56,637 nt of DNA from Chara braunii (lineage: Eukaryota; Streptophyta; Charophyceae; Charales; Characeae). The position numbers and the translations under genes are program-made. The notes beneath the pieces were generated by a model that was not told the DNA's origin, did not search any database, and saw only the letters and a program-made list of their open reading frames with translations. Below are positions 11,118 through 21,480 of the stretch, one piece after another (position 1 is the first letter of the stretch; each line of letters opens with the position of its first letter). Where the stretch lies: contig BFEA01000044.1 in assembly GCA_003427395.1 (NCBI GenBank), positions 2,467,810 through 2,524,446 of the forward strand, read 5' to 3'.

Positions 11118-13233
11118 GTCATGTACTCAGGGTGGCGAGACAAAGCAACCGCAGCACGACAACCTTTCTTGTGCTTAAGTTCAAAATCATACACATCAAT
11201 CTCATGCAGCCAGAGGGTCAATGTAGTTGGAGTTATCTATGTTTGGATCCATTTGAAAGTCTCGTGGTCCGAGAACACTTTGAAATGACGACCCAAGAGG
11301 TAGTCTTTCCAATGATCTAGTGCCTCTCTCAAGGCATAGAGTTCTCGCATGTGGGTGGAGGCAGCTACATTGTGACTGGTCATGTGTTTGTTGTAATACT
11401 CAAGTGGACATAAAACGTCACCATCATCTTGCAGCAGCATTGCGCCGATGCCGTACAAGCTTGCATCCGTAGTTACTACGAATGTAAGTTTGGGATCTGC
11501 AATGCGGAGCACCGGATGACTCACCAAGGCCTCCTTCAATGCTTGGAAGGTGGTCATGCATTCTCCATCCCATGTGTAAGACACGTTCTTGCTTGTCAAT
11601 TTGGACAGCGGACGAGCGATGATAGAAAATTTGGGCACAAACTTACGGTAGTATGACGCGAGACCAAGAAAAGAACGCAACTCTCGGACGTTTGCTAGTT
11701 GAGGCCATTTGCGGATGACCTCGACTTTGGTTGCCTCGGGCTCTAGGCCTGCAACGGACAACCGATGTCCAAGGTAGATGACGTTGTCCTGCCCAAACTC
11801 AGATTTCTCTAAGTTGAGATGGAGTTGTGCATTCTTGAGGATTTGCAACACTTCCTCAAGGTGTCTCATGTGTTTCTCCATTGATTTGCTGAAGATTAGT
11901 ATGTCATCCAAATAAACAACAACAACAACAACACCTTGTCCATGAGACTTTGGAAGGTGGTTGGTGCATTCGTGAGGCTGAACGATATAACGGTAAATTC
12001 GTACAACCCATCGCGAGGTTTGAACGCAGTTTTATGTTGGTCTGCAAGGTCGACTTCAATCTGGTGGTAGATCTTGTTGAAGACCTTGCATCCACCTGCA
12101 ACATCAAGCAAATCATCAATGTGTGGCAAAGGGTATGCACTATTCTTGATTATTCTGTTCAGTCTGTGGTAATCAATACATATCTGTAATTTGCCTTCCT
12201 TCTCTGGGACAAACAAAACTGGTGCACCGAATTCGGATTCGCTTGGCTTGATCCAACCCTTTTCAAGCATGTCATCGATCTGTCTTCGCAACTCTTCCAA
12301 TTTGCCTGAGCCCATTCGATAGACACAACCTTTTGGAGGAGGACTGTTGCCTTCTTTCAACTCGATCTTGTGACACGGGAACTCCACGTGGTTCGGCCAA
12401 AACTTTAAGGAATCGGTTGAGAAGACTGCGGTTTCCGATGGAATCTCCGGAGGTGGATCATCAAAATCTGGCGCAAGCATATCAGACTGCATAGGTGTAG
12501 CCAAAACAACAGGATTTGAAGCAGAGTTGTTTGGACTAGAGGTAGATTCGGTAGAGGTAGAAGTAGTTTCATTAGAAGTAGAAACGACATGCAAATTAGA
12601 ACTATCATGTACAGCAAAAATAGAAGGCACATGAGCAGGCCTAACAAAGGCTATATACATTTGTTCATCAACTCTGCGTCCACGCCACTTTTTGGAGAAT
12701 TTCATTGCATTGAGAAAAGTCACTTGGGACTCGTGTCGCTCGTCCAAGAGGGCTGGGCGCTCGATTCCCATGGCATCTTTGCCCATGAATTGTGATTCAT
12801 TCCACGTGGTTCTTTCACATTGAGACTGCAACCAGCCCAAGCCAATAACCGCGTCGAAGGGGCGCTTATCAAGAACATAGAAGTTCAACTCATGCGTGAT
12901 TGTGCGGTCTGCATCAAAGGTTGTGCGCACACCTCTGACTGCATGCGTAGATGTGACAACCTTTTGGTTGCCCACTTGAGTCCGACAAGGGTTCTTCAAA
13001 GTCACTTGCGTCATTCCCAAGCGTGCCTTACGAATGTCGTGCGGTGAGTAGTTGGTGGTTGCGCCACAATCAGCCAGCGCACAGATGTATCGGCCATTAA
13101 TGCGGAGTTTGAAGAAGATCAACTTCGTTTTCCCTTGCGCTTGTTCTTGCTTCATGTGAGCCCAACGCAACAAGAGAGCATGAAAGTCAATCTCTTCCGG
13201 CTCCACCCAAGGCTCCTTGTAGAGAATATGCAA
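11118..13233 (-). pseudogene. Element A protease, reverse transcriptase and RNase H
   Basis: Pol polyprotein that copies element RNA to DNA. Minus-strand order: retropepsin with ALADCGATTNYSPHD (about 13065), linker, RT fingers (SEFGAPVLFVPEKEGKLQICIDYHRLN, about 12210-12130), RT palm (FSLTNAPTTFQSLMDK, about 11950), catalytic YLDD in a different frame (complement of 11902-11913), thumb (IYLGHRLSVAGLEPE), and RNase H with TTDASLYGIGAMLLQDDGD (about 11430) ending near 11237. The frame shifts at a (CAA)n run that seems to replace the residues normally between MDKV and the catalytic strand. Catalytic Asps survive, but the protein is broken. Confidence 0.88.
11914..11933. repeat. (CAA)n run beside the RT active site
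   Basis: About six CAA/AAC triplets (GTT/TTG on the coding strand), immediately upstream of the YLDD codons in element A. It produces a poly-Leu run in one frame and coincides with the frame change. Confidence 0.9.
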
Positions 13234-15001
13234 TTTCTCAGCCTTAGAATCAGCATTAGATGGGGTCTCAAGTGAGGGTTGTTGAATGGGATGAGAATGC
13301 AGTGAAGGACCTGCACTTACATGTTCAGCCCTCTCCTTCTGTAGAGTGTGCTGAGAATGTTTCTACCCCCTTTGGTGTTTCCACTCACTTTCAATGATCC
13401 GGAGATCTACCCATGGTTTTGTGGCAGGATCCTCCGGTTTGGGTGGAATCTTTGCTCCCTTGGGAAGGTGAATAGTGTTAGTGTTGTTCTTCACTAGTTT
13501 TTAGGTCCCTTACTTTTGAACAGAGTCTTTTTAAAGGCATTCGTTGATTCATCAACATCTATATAGTCGGACTCGTGGGCTGATGAAGAGCAAGATGCCT
13601 CGCAGTCTTGCTCTTGATCGTCACCAAGAGAAGGGTCCTCTGCCAATGCCTCCTCGTCAACCTCAAGTTGATCGTGCACTGCAAAACGATTGTTGCCCGG
13701 AAACCGTTTGCGGCTGGTCTTTTTGGCACCCGATCCACCCGGGAGGTCTTCTGCCTCCAGCTTGACTAAATCCCGCATGAGGGAGCCAATCTGTATAAGA
13801 CGCGAGTCCGAGGCCCAGACGATGTGTTACAGTAGAGGGAACAGTGTCTTTAATCACATCCAAGCAAGACTGCGCAGTCATCTCCAGATCAGGAGTAGCA
13901 AAGAGCTTACCAATGTTTGCCGCAAACGATGCACGATGCCTGTCCACTTGTTGTCCTTGAGCTTGTCAAGCTTGAGTCTAGCTTTAGCTGCAGCATGTGG
14001 ATCAGCATATTGCTTGATGAGGAGATCCTCGAGCGTGGCTATTGGCGTAGCCTTCAGCCATTTGTTCAGGTTTGTTCACTTATAGCCTGATTGTACAACT
14101 TGGACTTCTAAGAGGCCTCTTACAGCGGGTTCCACGTGGGTCCCTAGGACCGACGACTGAGTAACCGAGGGTGTCCCCAACACATAAAAGTAAGATCGCA
14201 TAGAGCTGATCCAAGACTCAATGTCGTCCTTTCCGTCACATTTAGACGGAATCTGTGCTGCTTACCTGTCGACGTAGGGAAAGCTGCAGCTAGGACCAGC
14301 GATTGTTGGGTCCAAATTCGGGGTTGCAACAGTTCCAGAATGCCCTGCACTGCCACTTGCTACTGCAGCAGAGCAGCAACAACAACGGGGTGTGGACCTG
14401 CTCCGGGTCCGGATGGGCTGTTGACCACACTCAAAGAAGAAGAAGAAGAAGAAGACACAGTAGGGGCAAGAATGGACTGGCACGCAGCATTAGAAGCAAG
14501 GTAAGCCGACGGAAGGACAATCCGGGCCAGCTGCAAGTTAGCAAATTGTTGCAGCTGGTCACGGCGCTGCTGCGCCATCAGGGCCATATCCTCGCGCAAC
14601 TTCTTGAGTTCATCAAACGCTTTCACGAGTTGGCCGGTATGGTCCTCAACAGCCTGGACATCTACTAAAACCCTGAGAAGTGGGACGATCTTCTCTCCAA
14701 CCTCAGCATCAGTTAAGGCGGGCATGTTACTGAAAACGGCTTCATGAGCCTTTACTTTGTCTCCCTTCTCTCCCTCTTTCTCTTCCTCTTCCCTCTTCAA
14801 TGGTTTCTCGTAAAAGAACAGGTATTGCGCTTTCTCTGCCTTGGGGGCAGCATCCATTTGCAGCTTCCATTCCACTGTAGACTTCATGATGGAGGGCAAG
14901 GGTGTCAATAAGTCTCTCAAGAGGGGTCCGCACTTCCTCACAGTTTTGGGACGAACACTTCTCTTCCCTTTTCTCACCCCCTCAAGAACAACACTCAAAA
15001 G

Positions 15002-15082
<81 letters not shown>

Positions 15083-15106
15083 TGAGATCGCGAAAAAATC
15101 AGGCAT
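13234..15106 (-). pseudogene. Element A gag
   Basis: Structural Gag, the virus-like particle protein. The frame at 15106-14360 starts MPDFFAISN, then an Arg-Glu run encoded by the (GA)n microsatellite. A basic stretch follows (GVRKGKRSVRPKT, shared with element C), then a capsid-like region (MKSTVEWKLQMDAA, KAEKAQYLFFYEKP, VLVDVQAVEDHTGQLV). Further Gag or linker sequence is scattered over 14356-13234 in several frames, including an acidic segment at 13494-13778. I see no intact zinc knuckle. The start is supported because element C begins MFDIETRAQ at the equivalent position. Frameshifted. Confidence 0.7.
15003..15079. repeat. (CT)n / (GA)n microsatellite in gag
   Basis: About 38 uninterrupted CT dinucleotides. 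On the gag strand it reads GA, in frame as alternating Arg-Glu. Element C has only a short charged stretch (ERKRRERE) at the homologous site (about 26095). Confidence 0.97.
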
Positions 15107-16372
15107 TTAACGAACCCAATGAAAGAAACAACTTCCAAGCAATCAGAAGAGAAGGTAGAACTCCTAGCCGGAGCGGCAATTCATTTGGAGAGCAGTCAAA
15201 AATAAAATAATTAATCAGAGAGATCTAATTCCGCAACACAGTCTGGTCCGACCACGTATGAGATCCCCTCAAGCCTAGCCGGACCCAGTTCACAGCAAAT
15301 CAAATTCAAAGTGTACTACACAATACAAGAGAGAGTTGAGTGGTGTTTTAGATGTGAGTCTCGGCGGATCATGCGATAAGATTTGTGAAATGTCTTCAGC
15401 TGAGATCCCCTCAGCAGCGAGTGTCCTGGTCCGAAAGTATGAACTTTGAGTCCCAATCAGATAGAGCAAGGTAACTGACGTCGACAGATTTGGGCCTGAG
15501 GGGCCCTTCTTGTTTGGGCCGGGTCCCACCGAGTCCAAATGGTCGCAGTGGAGTCAGAACCAAGTTCCGACGAACAAGAGTTCCACGAAGGCCTACTCTC
15601 TGCCCCTACCGTATTGAAAAACGAGTTTCAGTTCCAGAAAGAACCTATAGACTACAACCGTTTAGAATGAAATAAACAAAGCACTGTAGAAAGATATGGC
15701 ATTGCACACAAGATACTCCATCCATTCACTCGTCAGGTGAGTAAGTAGTTCACACATCTCACATAAGATCAAGACCAAGGAGGATGGGAGAAGAACCCAG
15801 AATCACCCCAACAGGCAGTCCAATCCATGCACACACACATGGGCACCCTTGTGGCACGACACTTACCTAAGTGGTCGGGCTCTTGAGATGAAAACTCACC
15901 CCCCTCTCACATAGTCCTCCTGACCCCGGCACCCTAGTGTCCTATCAGCTAGGAGGGTGAACTTCTACCCCGAAGTACAACGTCGGATCCCCCGTCGATG
16001 TTGAAGATTAAAGTAGCAACTTGCAGTCCGTAGGTGCAGATATGGCTGCCACCCTCAAGCTCGCCAACTTGAGGGGAGCCCTAAAGTCACTCCATGTCTT
16101 CCTTGAAGTCCGGATTCCAGTTGGTGCCCTTCACTGTCGCCTCTATCCAATTGCATCACGAAGTCCCACCTTGTGTCTCGCCACCACATACACACACACT
16201 AGCAACCTGGCCGGGTCTATTGTCGACCCTACACTACCCTGCCAGGTGGGAGCAGCTTCCCTTTCACCACGCTGCCCCACTTAACCCTAACTTCCTGCCC
16301 TAACCCTAAGTGGTTAACCACTTAGGTTAGGGTTATGGCGGCAAAGTCAACTCTCGCCAGCAAGTAGAATCC
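15107..16372 (-). other. Untranslated leader of element A
   Basis: About 1.27 kb between the primer site and gag. Shared with the element C leader (26182-27464): gtagaactcctagccggagc, gtgggaccaggcc-like motifs, tcctcctgacc, tggatcc(c/t)ccgtcgatg and the palindrome next to the primer site. No conserved reading frame seen. Confidence 0.75.
16298..16332. other. Telomere-like palindrome next to the primer site (element A)
   Basis: A 35-base imperfect palindrome. The left arm starts CCCTAAC (16298) and the right arm ends GTTAGGG (16332), with a perfect 22-bp core at 16305-16326 and a one-base bulge. It lies about 40 bp from the primer-binding site. Element C has a different sequence folding the same way at the same place (27404-27433). 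Confidence 0.85.
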
Positions 16373-16384
16373 GCTCTGATACGG
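16373..16384 (-). promoter_or_regulatory. Primer-binding site of element A
   Basis: The plus strand reads GCTCTGATACGG, so the minus strand is CCGTATCAGAGC directly inside the LTR end. Ten of the twelve bases match the initiator-Met consensus TGGTATCAGAGC. The element C equivalent at 27465-27476 keeps TGGTATCGGAGC. Confidence 0.82.
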
Positions 16385-16385
16385 A

Positions 16386-17723
16386 TGTTACGATGCTGGC
16401 CAATTTCGAAGTACACGTTCATCAGAAAGCACAATGTCGTCCAATTGCAAAAAGGAATGAATGAACTTGAGAGGAGAGAGGGAAAGAAGAAGAAGAAGAA
16501 GAAAGAAAGAAGAAGAAGATGATGTACTCCAGCATAGACCGATGACAATGCTCTTCTTCTTCGCCAACCACTCTCCTCCTCCTTATCTCCTCCCCTCTTA
16601 TTCAAATAAGAAATAACAATAATAATGTTGAATGGCTGAACCAGAATCAGAGTCTGAATCCCTCTTCTACTGCAGTCACCACATGAGGTCCACCACAGTC
16701 ATGGCCACCTTTCCTCTTCCTCTTCATGTGGGCCGAGGCTATGGCGGACTACTGAGGGCTCTACCCTCCTGTCCAAAGGACAACCCAAAGCAGCTATGTC
16801 GCTGCCTTCCTGTGCAAGGACAACACAAAGCAGCTATGCCGCTGCTCGTTAGGCCGTCATGCTCGACTCTGCCCCGAGCTTCCTTGGTGCGGCACTACCC
16901 CAACTGGTGCCTTCCAGATGCAGCGCCTATCTATCAAGGTGATGAAGATGGTGTCCACCATAGCCAGGTAGGTACCTCGCCACTCTCCTCCTTGGTCCTC
17001 TTCCCCCTCCTCCTCCTACCGTTAGAGCTCCACCATAGCTGAGGTGCAAGCTCCCAGCCTTCTTGCTCTCAGCAGCGCTGTAGTAGCCAGCGGTCCTCCA
17101 GCCAGCGCTCCAGCAGTGTGTCGCCAAACTTGCACACCGAAGAATGAGGCTGGGCTCTTCGCTCAGCCTCAAGATATAGTGGCCTACTTGCCTCTTGGGC
17201 AGTGACTTCCAGGCCGCTCGGCCTCCCGGGCAACCGATACCTCCTCCCTTTCGGAGGGAAACATCATTGCAGACTCTGATATTGCCCGTACAGGCCCTAG
17301 ACTCAGACTGGATGGACTGGTACCTGCCTAGACCTAGCCTACCGCTACTGGGCCTCTAAAAATGCCAACTTCATCTTCTTCTGCTTGGCCTCGAGTACCC
17401 GGCACATCTACTTCTACTGGGTGCGGTACCGGCCGACCTGAGACTTGAGTGCTTTTCCGCTGCTGTGCCGCGGGCCTCTTGCTCCGAGTGGTTTCCCTGC
17501 TGCAACCCTCAATATCGCGGCCACAGGTAAGTACTGGCCCTACGGGCCTCCGAAACAAGCAAGTACCCTTGCGGATCACACACACACACTCATGCCGCAA
17601 GCACGCACACACACACAGACTTGGAGAACTCAGCAGAATGTGGGAATCTCAGCAAGGCATCCATTCCATTGGCAGAACTCAGAAATCAGCAGTGTTCTCA
17701 GTCTGTGTTATGGCGGGTCATTA
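16386..17723 (-). repeat. 5' LTR A of element A
   Basis: Long terminal repeat carrying promoter and polyadenylation functions of the element. On the minus strand it ends ...GATCGTAACA next to the primer site and begins near TAATGACCCGCC. The start has probably lost three bases compared with TGTAATGACCC in element C (27479-28847). It contains (GAA)n-rich sequence near 16485-16520 and a diverged internal duplication around ctgtccaaaggacaaccc and gcagctatg. Truncated mate at 8309-8965. Confidence 0.9.
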
Positions 17724-18254
17724 ATGGAAAGTGTGGCCCTGTGTCTAGCTGCATTGGCCTGGCTGGGGAAGTTTCCAGTAGCTTCCAGTTAGGCCCCAGT
17801 GTCTGCACCCAGGCCCACCTCTGCTGTTACGGGCCTGTGCCCTTTACAGTCGGGCACGTCCAGGCAGCCACCCAGGCTCCGAGTGTTCGCCTCATTCTCA
17901 TTGGCTCGTGGAGGTTGTGTGACGTCAATGCTGCTTTGTCACTGGTCCACGGTCACTGCGTGATGTGTCGGCCTCCCATCGTGTGTGCCCAGGGCGCAAC
18001 CAACAAGGGCCCTGGGCTCAACTGTGCAGCGCAGCTGTTGCTTCTGAAAGGAGCCCGGAAGGGCTCACATTGCTTTGTAACAACTGGCGTGCTGCAACTG
18101 TCTGATACCCGACATATGAAGAAAATGTCGAAAAGAGGCCTCACGTGGATATTCAGGCCTGCCTTCACTTAGGGCGGGCACGAGGCTTGCTGGGGGCCGC
18201 ACCCCAGAACACTTGTATGTTTGATAAGGGCCCCGCGAGGGCTCATTCCTCGCA
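17724..18254 (-). repeat. LTR B, 5' half (element B1)
   Basis: Minus-strand match to the left half of LTR B at 45838-46927. Landmarks are the start TGCGAGGAATGAGCCCTCG (plus-strand complement ending 18254), cgccctaagtgaaggc, the cgccagtt motif and ccccagccaggcca. It resumes where the 7732-8308 half breaks off, showing that element A inserted into this LTR. Confidence 0.87.
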
Positions 18255-18440
18255 ATAGCTTAGTTTGAAAAAAAAAAAGTGAAAAAAAAAATGTGGATGG
18301 TGGTTTTCTACAGGGGAGGGGCTCCGCCTGATGACGTGGGCTTGGAGATCTTGCGACCCCTGAATTTGCAGCCGTTTGACGTTGTGTTTTTTACTTGGGC
18401 ACTGGGCCCTAATAAAACTACTGTTCAAAAAAAAAAAAAA
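18255..18440 (+). repeat. A-rich segment ending in poly-A after AATAAA
   Basis: Two A-rich runs at 18268-18290, then about 130 bp of unique sequence containing cctaataaaac, followed 8-10 bases later by 15 A (about 18426-18440). The spacing of AATAAA and A tail resembles a reverse-transcribed polyadenylated RNA. No coding potential recognised. Confidence 0.4.
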
Positions 18441-18814
18441 AGGGGAGATGGAATATATTTTCTAAGCGGTTTTCTCGTGATTTTCCACAGTCTGCTGATT
18501 GTCAGTATTCTCACGCCTACGACGGCCACCGTGAAAGAGAGACCGAGCACTTGCTCTGCATCTATCCTGAATTTTCCTTCCCTTTTTTTCTTCTTCAGCC
18601 CCCACCCATAGAGCGGACAATCATATACGGCCTTCCTTAAACCACCAGTACTTCCTAAAGTCGTGCCCGTTAACAAGCCACGATCTTAGGAAATGTACGG
18701 GTCACTACAGGAGCACCCAAATTCATCCGACTAGAAACGTTTCTGCTCTATTTTTTTCCACGGCCTATAGCTGGGCCAAGTACTGGTGGTTTAAGCGTTG
18801 GCACTTCGACCACA
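18441..18814. other. Unannotated spacer
   Basis: No gene, repeat family or conserved motif recognised. Short open frames on either strand lack domains. Confidence 0.6.
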
Positions 18815-18945
18815 ACATTGACAACAAGGATCCATGGCCTTCCTTGATCTTGGTGAAACATTGATGATGATCATCGAATGGCCTTTCTTGACCGTTCGGA
18901 ACTCGTTTGCGATGGCCGCGATCGGATCTTGGAAACTCAACTCTT
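18815..18945. repeat. Minisatellite G, left part
   Basis: Contains ccatggccttccttgatc, atggcctttcttgacc and gatggccgcgatcgg, the same words that make up the clearer array at 21045-21480. The two parts flank the LINE, so they appear to be one array split by its insertion. Confidence 0.7.
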
Positions 18946-21044
18946 GGTATTTTTATTCATTCATTTTTTTAATTTTATTTTAAAGAAACCCCCGTATTTA
19001 CAGGAAGGAGTGATGGTAAGAGCATACACTCCTTCCTGATTACTCCAATCTATTGGTGGGGAGCATCCTGATTCACGGAGGACTCCAATCTATTGGTGGG
19101 GAGCAACACCTGCTGGAAAGCGGGTCCAGCGTCCCCTTGAATACAATATCATATTAGTAGCATTGATCCAAAAAAAACGACCAGTACCCCCTTCCATCCA
19201 GATTTAAAATAGAAGAGTTTTAATGCCTCTTCACCCATCCTGGGCGCCAGAAAGAACTTGCAAAACAAGCACCTATCCTCATCCATTTTCAGAACACCCC
19301 AAAAGAGGGAACCTTTCTCTCAAAGACTATTCAAGGGGCTATCCATACCAAGAAACAGGGACTAAAAAGTTACTTGGAGGGGGAAAGAAGTCCAGAAACT
19401 CAGAGACAGGACTGAGGGGTATAGAAGGGTCTATAGAACTCCAATCATGAAAAATCAGCCGATAATTCCTCTTGATGGGCTCCTGAGAGTTAGTGTGTCC
19501 TTCTTCCCAAATTACTTTACCCAACCTCCCTCCCCGGTCCCCGCCCAGCCACCATTTGTTGAAAAGATTGAGATTTGATGCCAGATATCATTTCATAAGG
19601 AAAACTGAAGAAGTGTTTCTTTTAATTGTTGCCAATTAACCGAAATTACTGTTTGAATATGTTGCTTGATAGAATCCGTAAAATCCGGTCCATCCAATCG
19701 GGCACCCTCCATTTCAAAGGTGCATCTTCTTGTCCAAATTGCCCAGATAATGGCTTTTCTACTTGTTGAGAATAGATTAGTAGTAAACTCATCCTTTTGG
19801 TCGGGATGCCAAAAATCCAGAAGAAGGGCCTTCCAGTCCCATGGCCATGCCTGGGACGTACCCAGCTGGTTCCAGATCCTAACCCACCATCTCCACAGCC
19901 AGATCGACCCTGGACATTGCAGGAAAATATGCTCAATCGTTTCAGGAATAAGTTTAGAAGGAAACGCTGATTTACATAGTCTGCACCATGGGAAGGCTAA
20001 TCCCTTCTGTTCCAACGATGTCCTATCAATACTCCAATCATTTGTGGGGAGACATATATGCACAATTTGCCATTGTAGGGAGGCTATACTAGTAGGTTTG
20101 GTTCTGGTTGGTTGGAACCACTTAATCTTTCTCAGATTGTCCTTACTCACGTTCAACTTCTTATGCCATCTTTCCTCAATGCAGTCCCTTAGATTTATCC
20201 TAGGTCGAAGCATCCTGTGTGTGGCTTTAACTGATAGGTTGTGGAGGTTCCTTGGGTGTCGGTTACTATGTTTCCCAGGAGACGACCACTTCCAAAAAAG
20301 AGGGTCGAAAGGAAGATGAGAAATGGGAGTATCAGGCCTAAATGCAATCCATTTTTCCTTATCCTTCAAGACTCTAATCCGGAAGAGTTGATCAGAAGAA
20401 GCCCAAAAGGTATTATCTAGGCTTTTGACTTGAACTCCATCTTCTTGTATAAGGAATAGCGAGATTAGTATCTGATTCGGATTATGGATTCCAATTATAT
20501 TCCCAATTAACCCTTTTCGGTTATGGAATGCAACCCAATCACCCTCGAGAAGCTTAGGACCTTTTCTTAAAATTCTGATCCAGTCCAAGGGAATTAATTC
20601 AATTATTTTATCGAGGGCTGCGACCTGATGATGACTATACTTAAGCCGATCATGAGGCTCATCAGGCGAACACCAGTCCCTACTGTCTTGGTTCCATAAG
20701 TCTTTAATCCTCATAACTCCCCTCTTAATCCAGCCATTCCAAGGGGCATCCATACAATGCAAGACACAACCTTGATTATCTCTAATAAACCTATTATTCA
20801 ATAACGGCTGCTGACAGATCTCTTCCCATCTTGTCGGGGATATCTTATCTGTGATGGGCAACTTCCTCCAGTTCTTCATTATTGTAAGCCAAAAAGGATC
20901 CTTTCTAAGATCTCTCCTTACTGCTTGTCTATCAGTGAGGTCCTGTTGGTCCGGGTCCCCGACGAACCTCGAGGAAGCGACCCGGGAAAGATTCTCAAGC
21001 CACATTAAAGGATCCGTATGGGCAGGGACTTGGGGGGCTAGTCT
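18946..21044 (-). mobile_element. L1-like LINE fragment, 5' truncated
   Basis: Non-LTR retrotransposon on the minus strand, containing the C-terminal part of ORF2 and a 3' region of about 0.6 kb. T-rich sequence at 18950-18985 on the plus strand would be the A-rich tail. No endonuclease or RT catalytic core remains, as expected from 5' truncation on insertion. A 24-base direct repeat built on ctccaatctattggtgggg lies in the 3' region (19042-19065 and 19082-19105). Confidence 0.75.
19593..21000 (-). pseudogene. LINE ORF2 C-terminal region with zinc-binding RT tail
   Basis: Long open minus frame. The supportable LINE part begins near WLENLSRVASSRFVGDPD (about 21000) and runs to LLQFSL at 19593. 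It includes NNRFIRDNQG, WVAFHNRKGLIGNI and the plant-type RT-associated zinc-binding motif: WCRLCKSAF followed by ETIEHIFLQCPGSIWLWRWW (about 20000-19890), with Cys-X2-Cys and His/Cys ligands. Non-LTR elements of plants carry this domain after the RT. The open frame continues rightwards into minisatellite G (to 21467), which I regard as accidental. It is uninterrupted, so the copy may be fairly young, but it lacks the RT core. Confidence 0.78.
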
Positions 21045-21480
21045 TTTTGATCGAACTTGGAAACTTGACGATGATGATCGAATGACCTTCCTTGATCGTG
21101 GGAGCTTGATTGTGATATGGTGATGGCCGTGATCGGATGGCCTTCCTTGATCGTGGGAGCTTGATTGTGATATGATGATGGGCATGATCAGATGGGAGCG
21201 TCGATGACCATGATTCCATGGCCTTCCTTGATCGGTTGTTGGGAACGATAAGGATGATCGATCTGTTAGCCTTGATTGATCGCCAGAGCTTGGCCGACAA
21301 TTGATCAGATGGTCGTGATCGAGCTTGGGAACGTGGACGACGATGAGGGATGGATGGACTTGATTGTGACAAATTGGGCGACCATCGAATGGCCTTTCAA
21401 GATCAACGGAACGGCGGCGATGATCGTTCGGATGGACTGGACTCGATCTTAGGAGCTTGGACCACAAGGATCAAATGGCC
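21045..21480. repeat. Minisatellite G, right part (about 57-bp unit)
   Basis: Units built on ccttccttgatcgtgggagc plus ttgattgtgatatg(a/g)tgatgg recur 57 bp apart near 21082 and 21139, with more degenerate copies up to 21480. Left part at 18815-18945. Confidence 0.8.

Larger units (their letters stand above)
8309..17723 (-). mobile_element. Ty3/gypsy retrotransposon A, nested in the LTR of B1
   Basis: Read right to left: 5' LTR A (16386-17723), initiator-Met-type primer site, palindrome, leader, gag, protease, RT, RNase H, integrase, poly-A-ended insertion (8966-9761) and truncated 3' LTR A (8309-8965). Flanks join the two halves of LTR B. CCATA on the minus strand next to 8308 and CCAT at the other side fit a 5-bp target-site duplication with a 3-base loss at the right junction. 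The element is old: stops, frameshifts and clear LTR differences are present. Confidence 0.88.
4036..18254 (-). mobile_element. Ty3/gypsy retrotransposon B1, split by nested element A
   Basis: Minus-strand element read right to left: 5' half of LTR B (17724-18254), interruption by element A (8309-17723), 3' half of LTR B (7732-8308), primer-binding site, leader of about 1.2 kb, gag and protease. It stops at about 4036 against repeat T, so reverse transcriptase, RNase H, integrase and 3' LTR are absent. The two LTR halves (531 and 577 bp) add up to about the length of the uninterrupted LTR B at 45838-46927 (1,090 bp). B2 and B3 belong to the same family. Confidence 0.85.

Noticed and set aside
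16298-16332. Interstitial telomere array
   Set aside because: Only one or two CCCTAA units per arm in a palindrome, in the same place in two elements. This is a retroelement leader feature, not a telomere relic.
21001-21467. N-terminal 155 codons of the long LINE frame
   Set aside because: The sequence is minisatellite G on the minus strand. The open frame across the junction is probably accidental.
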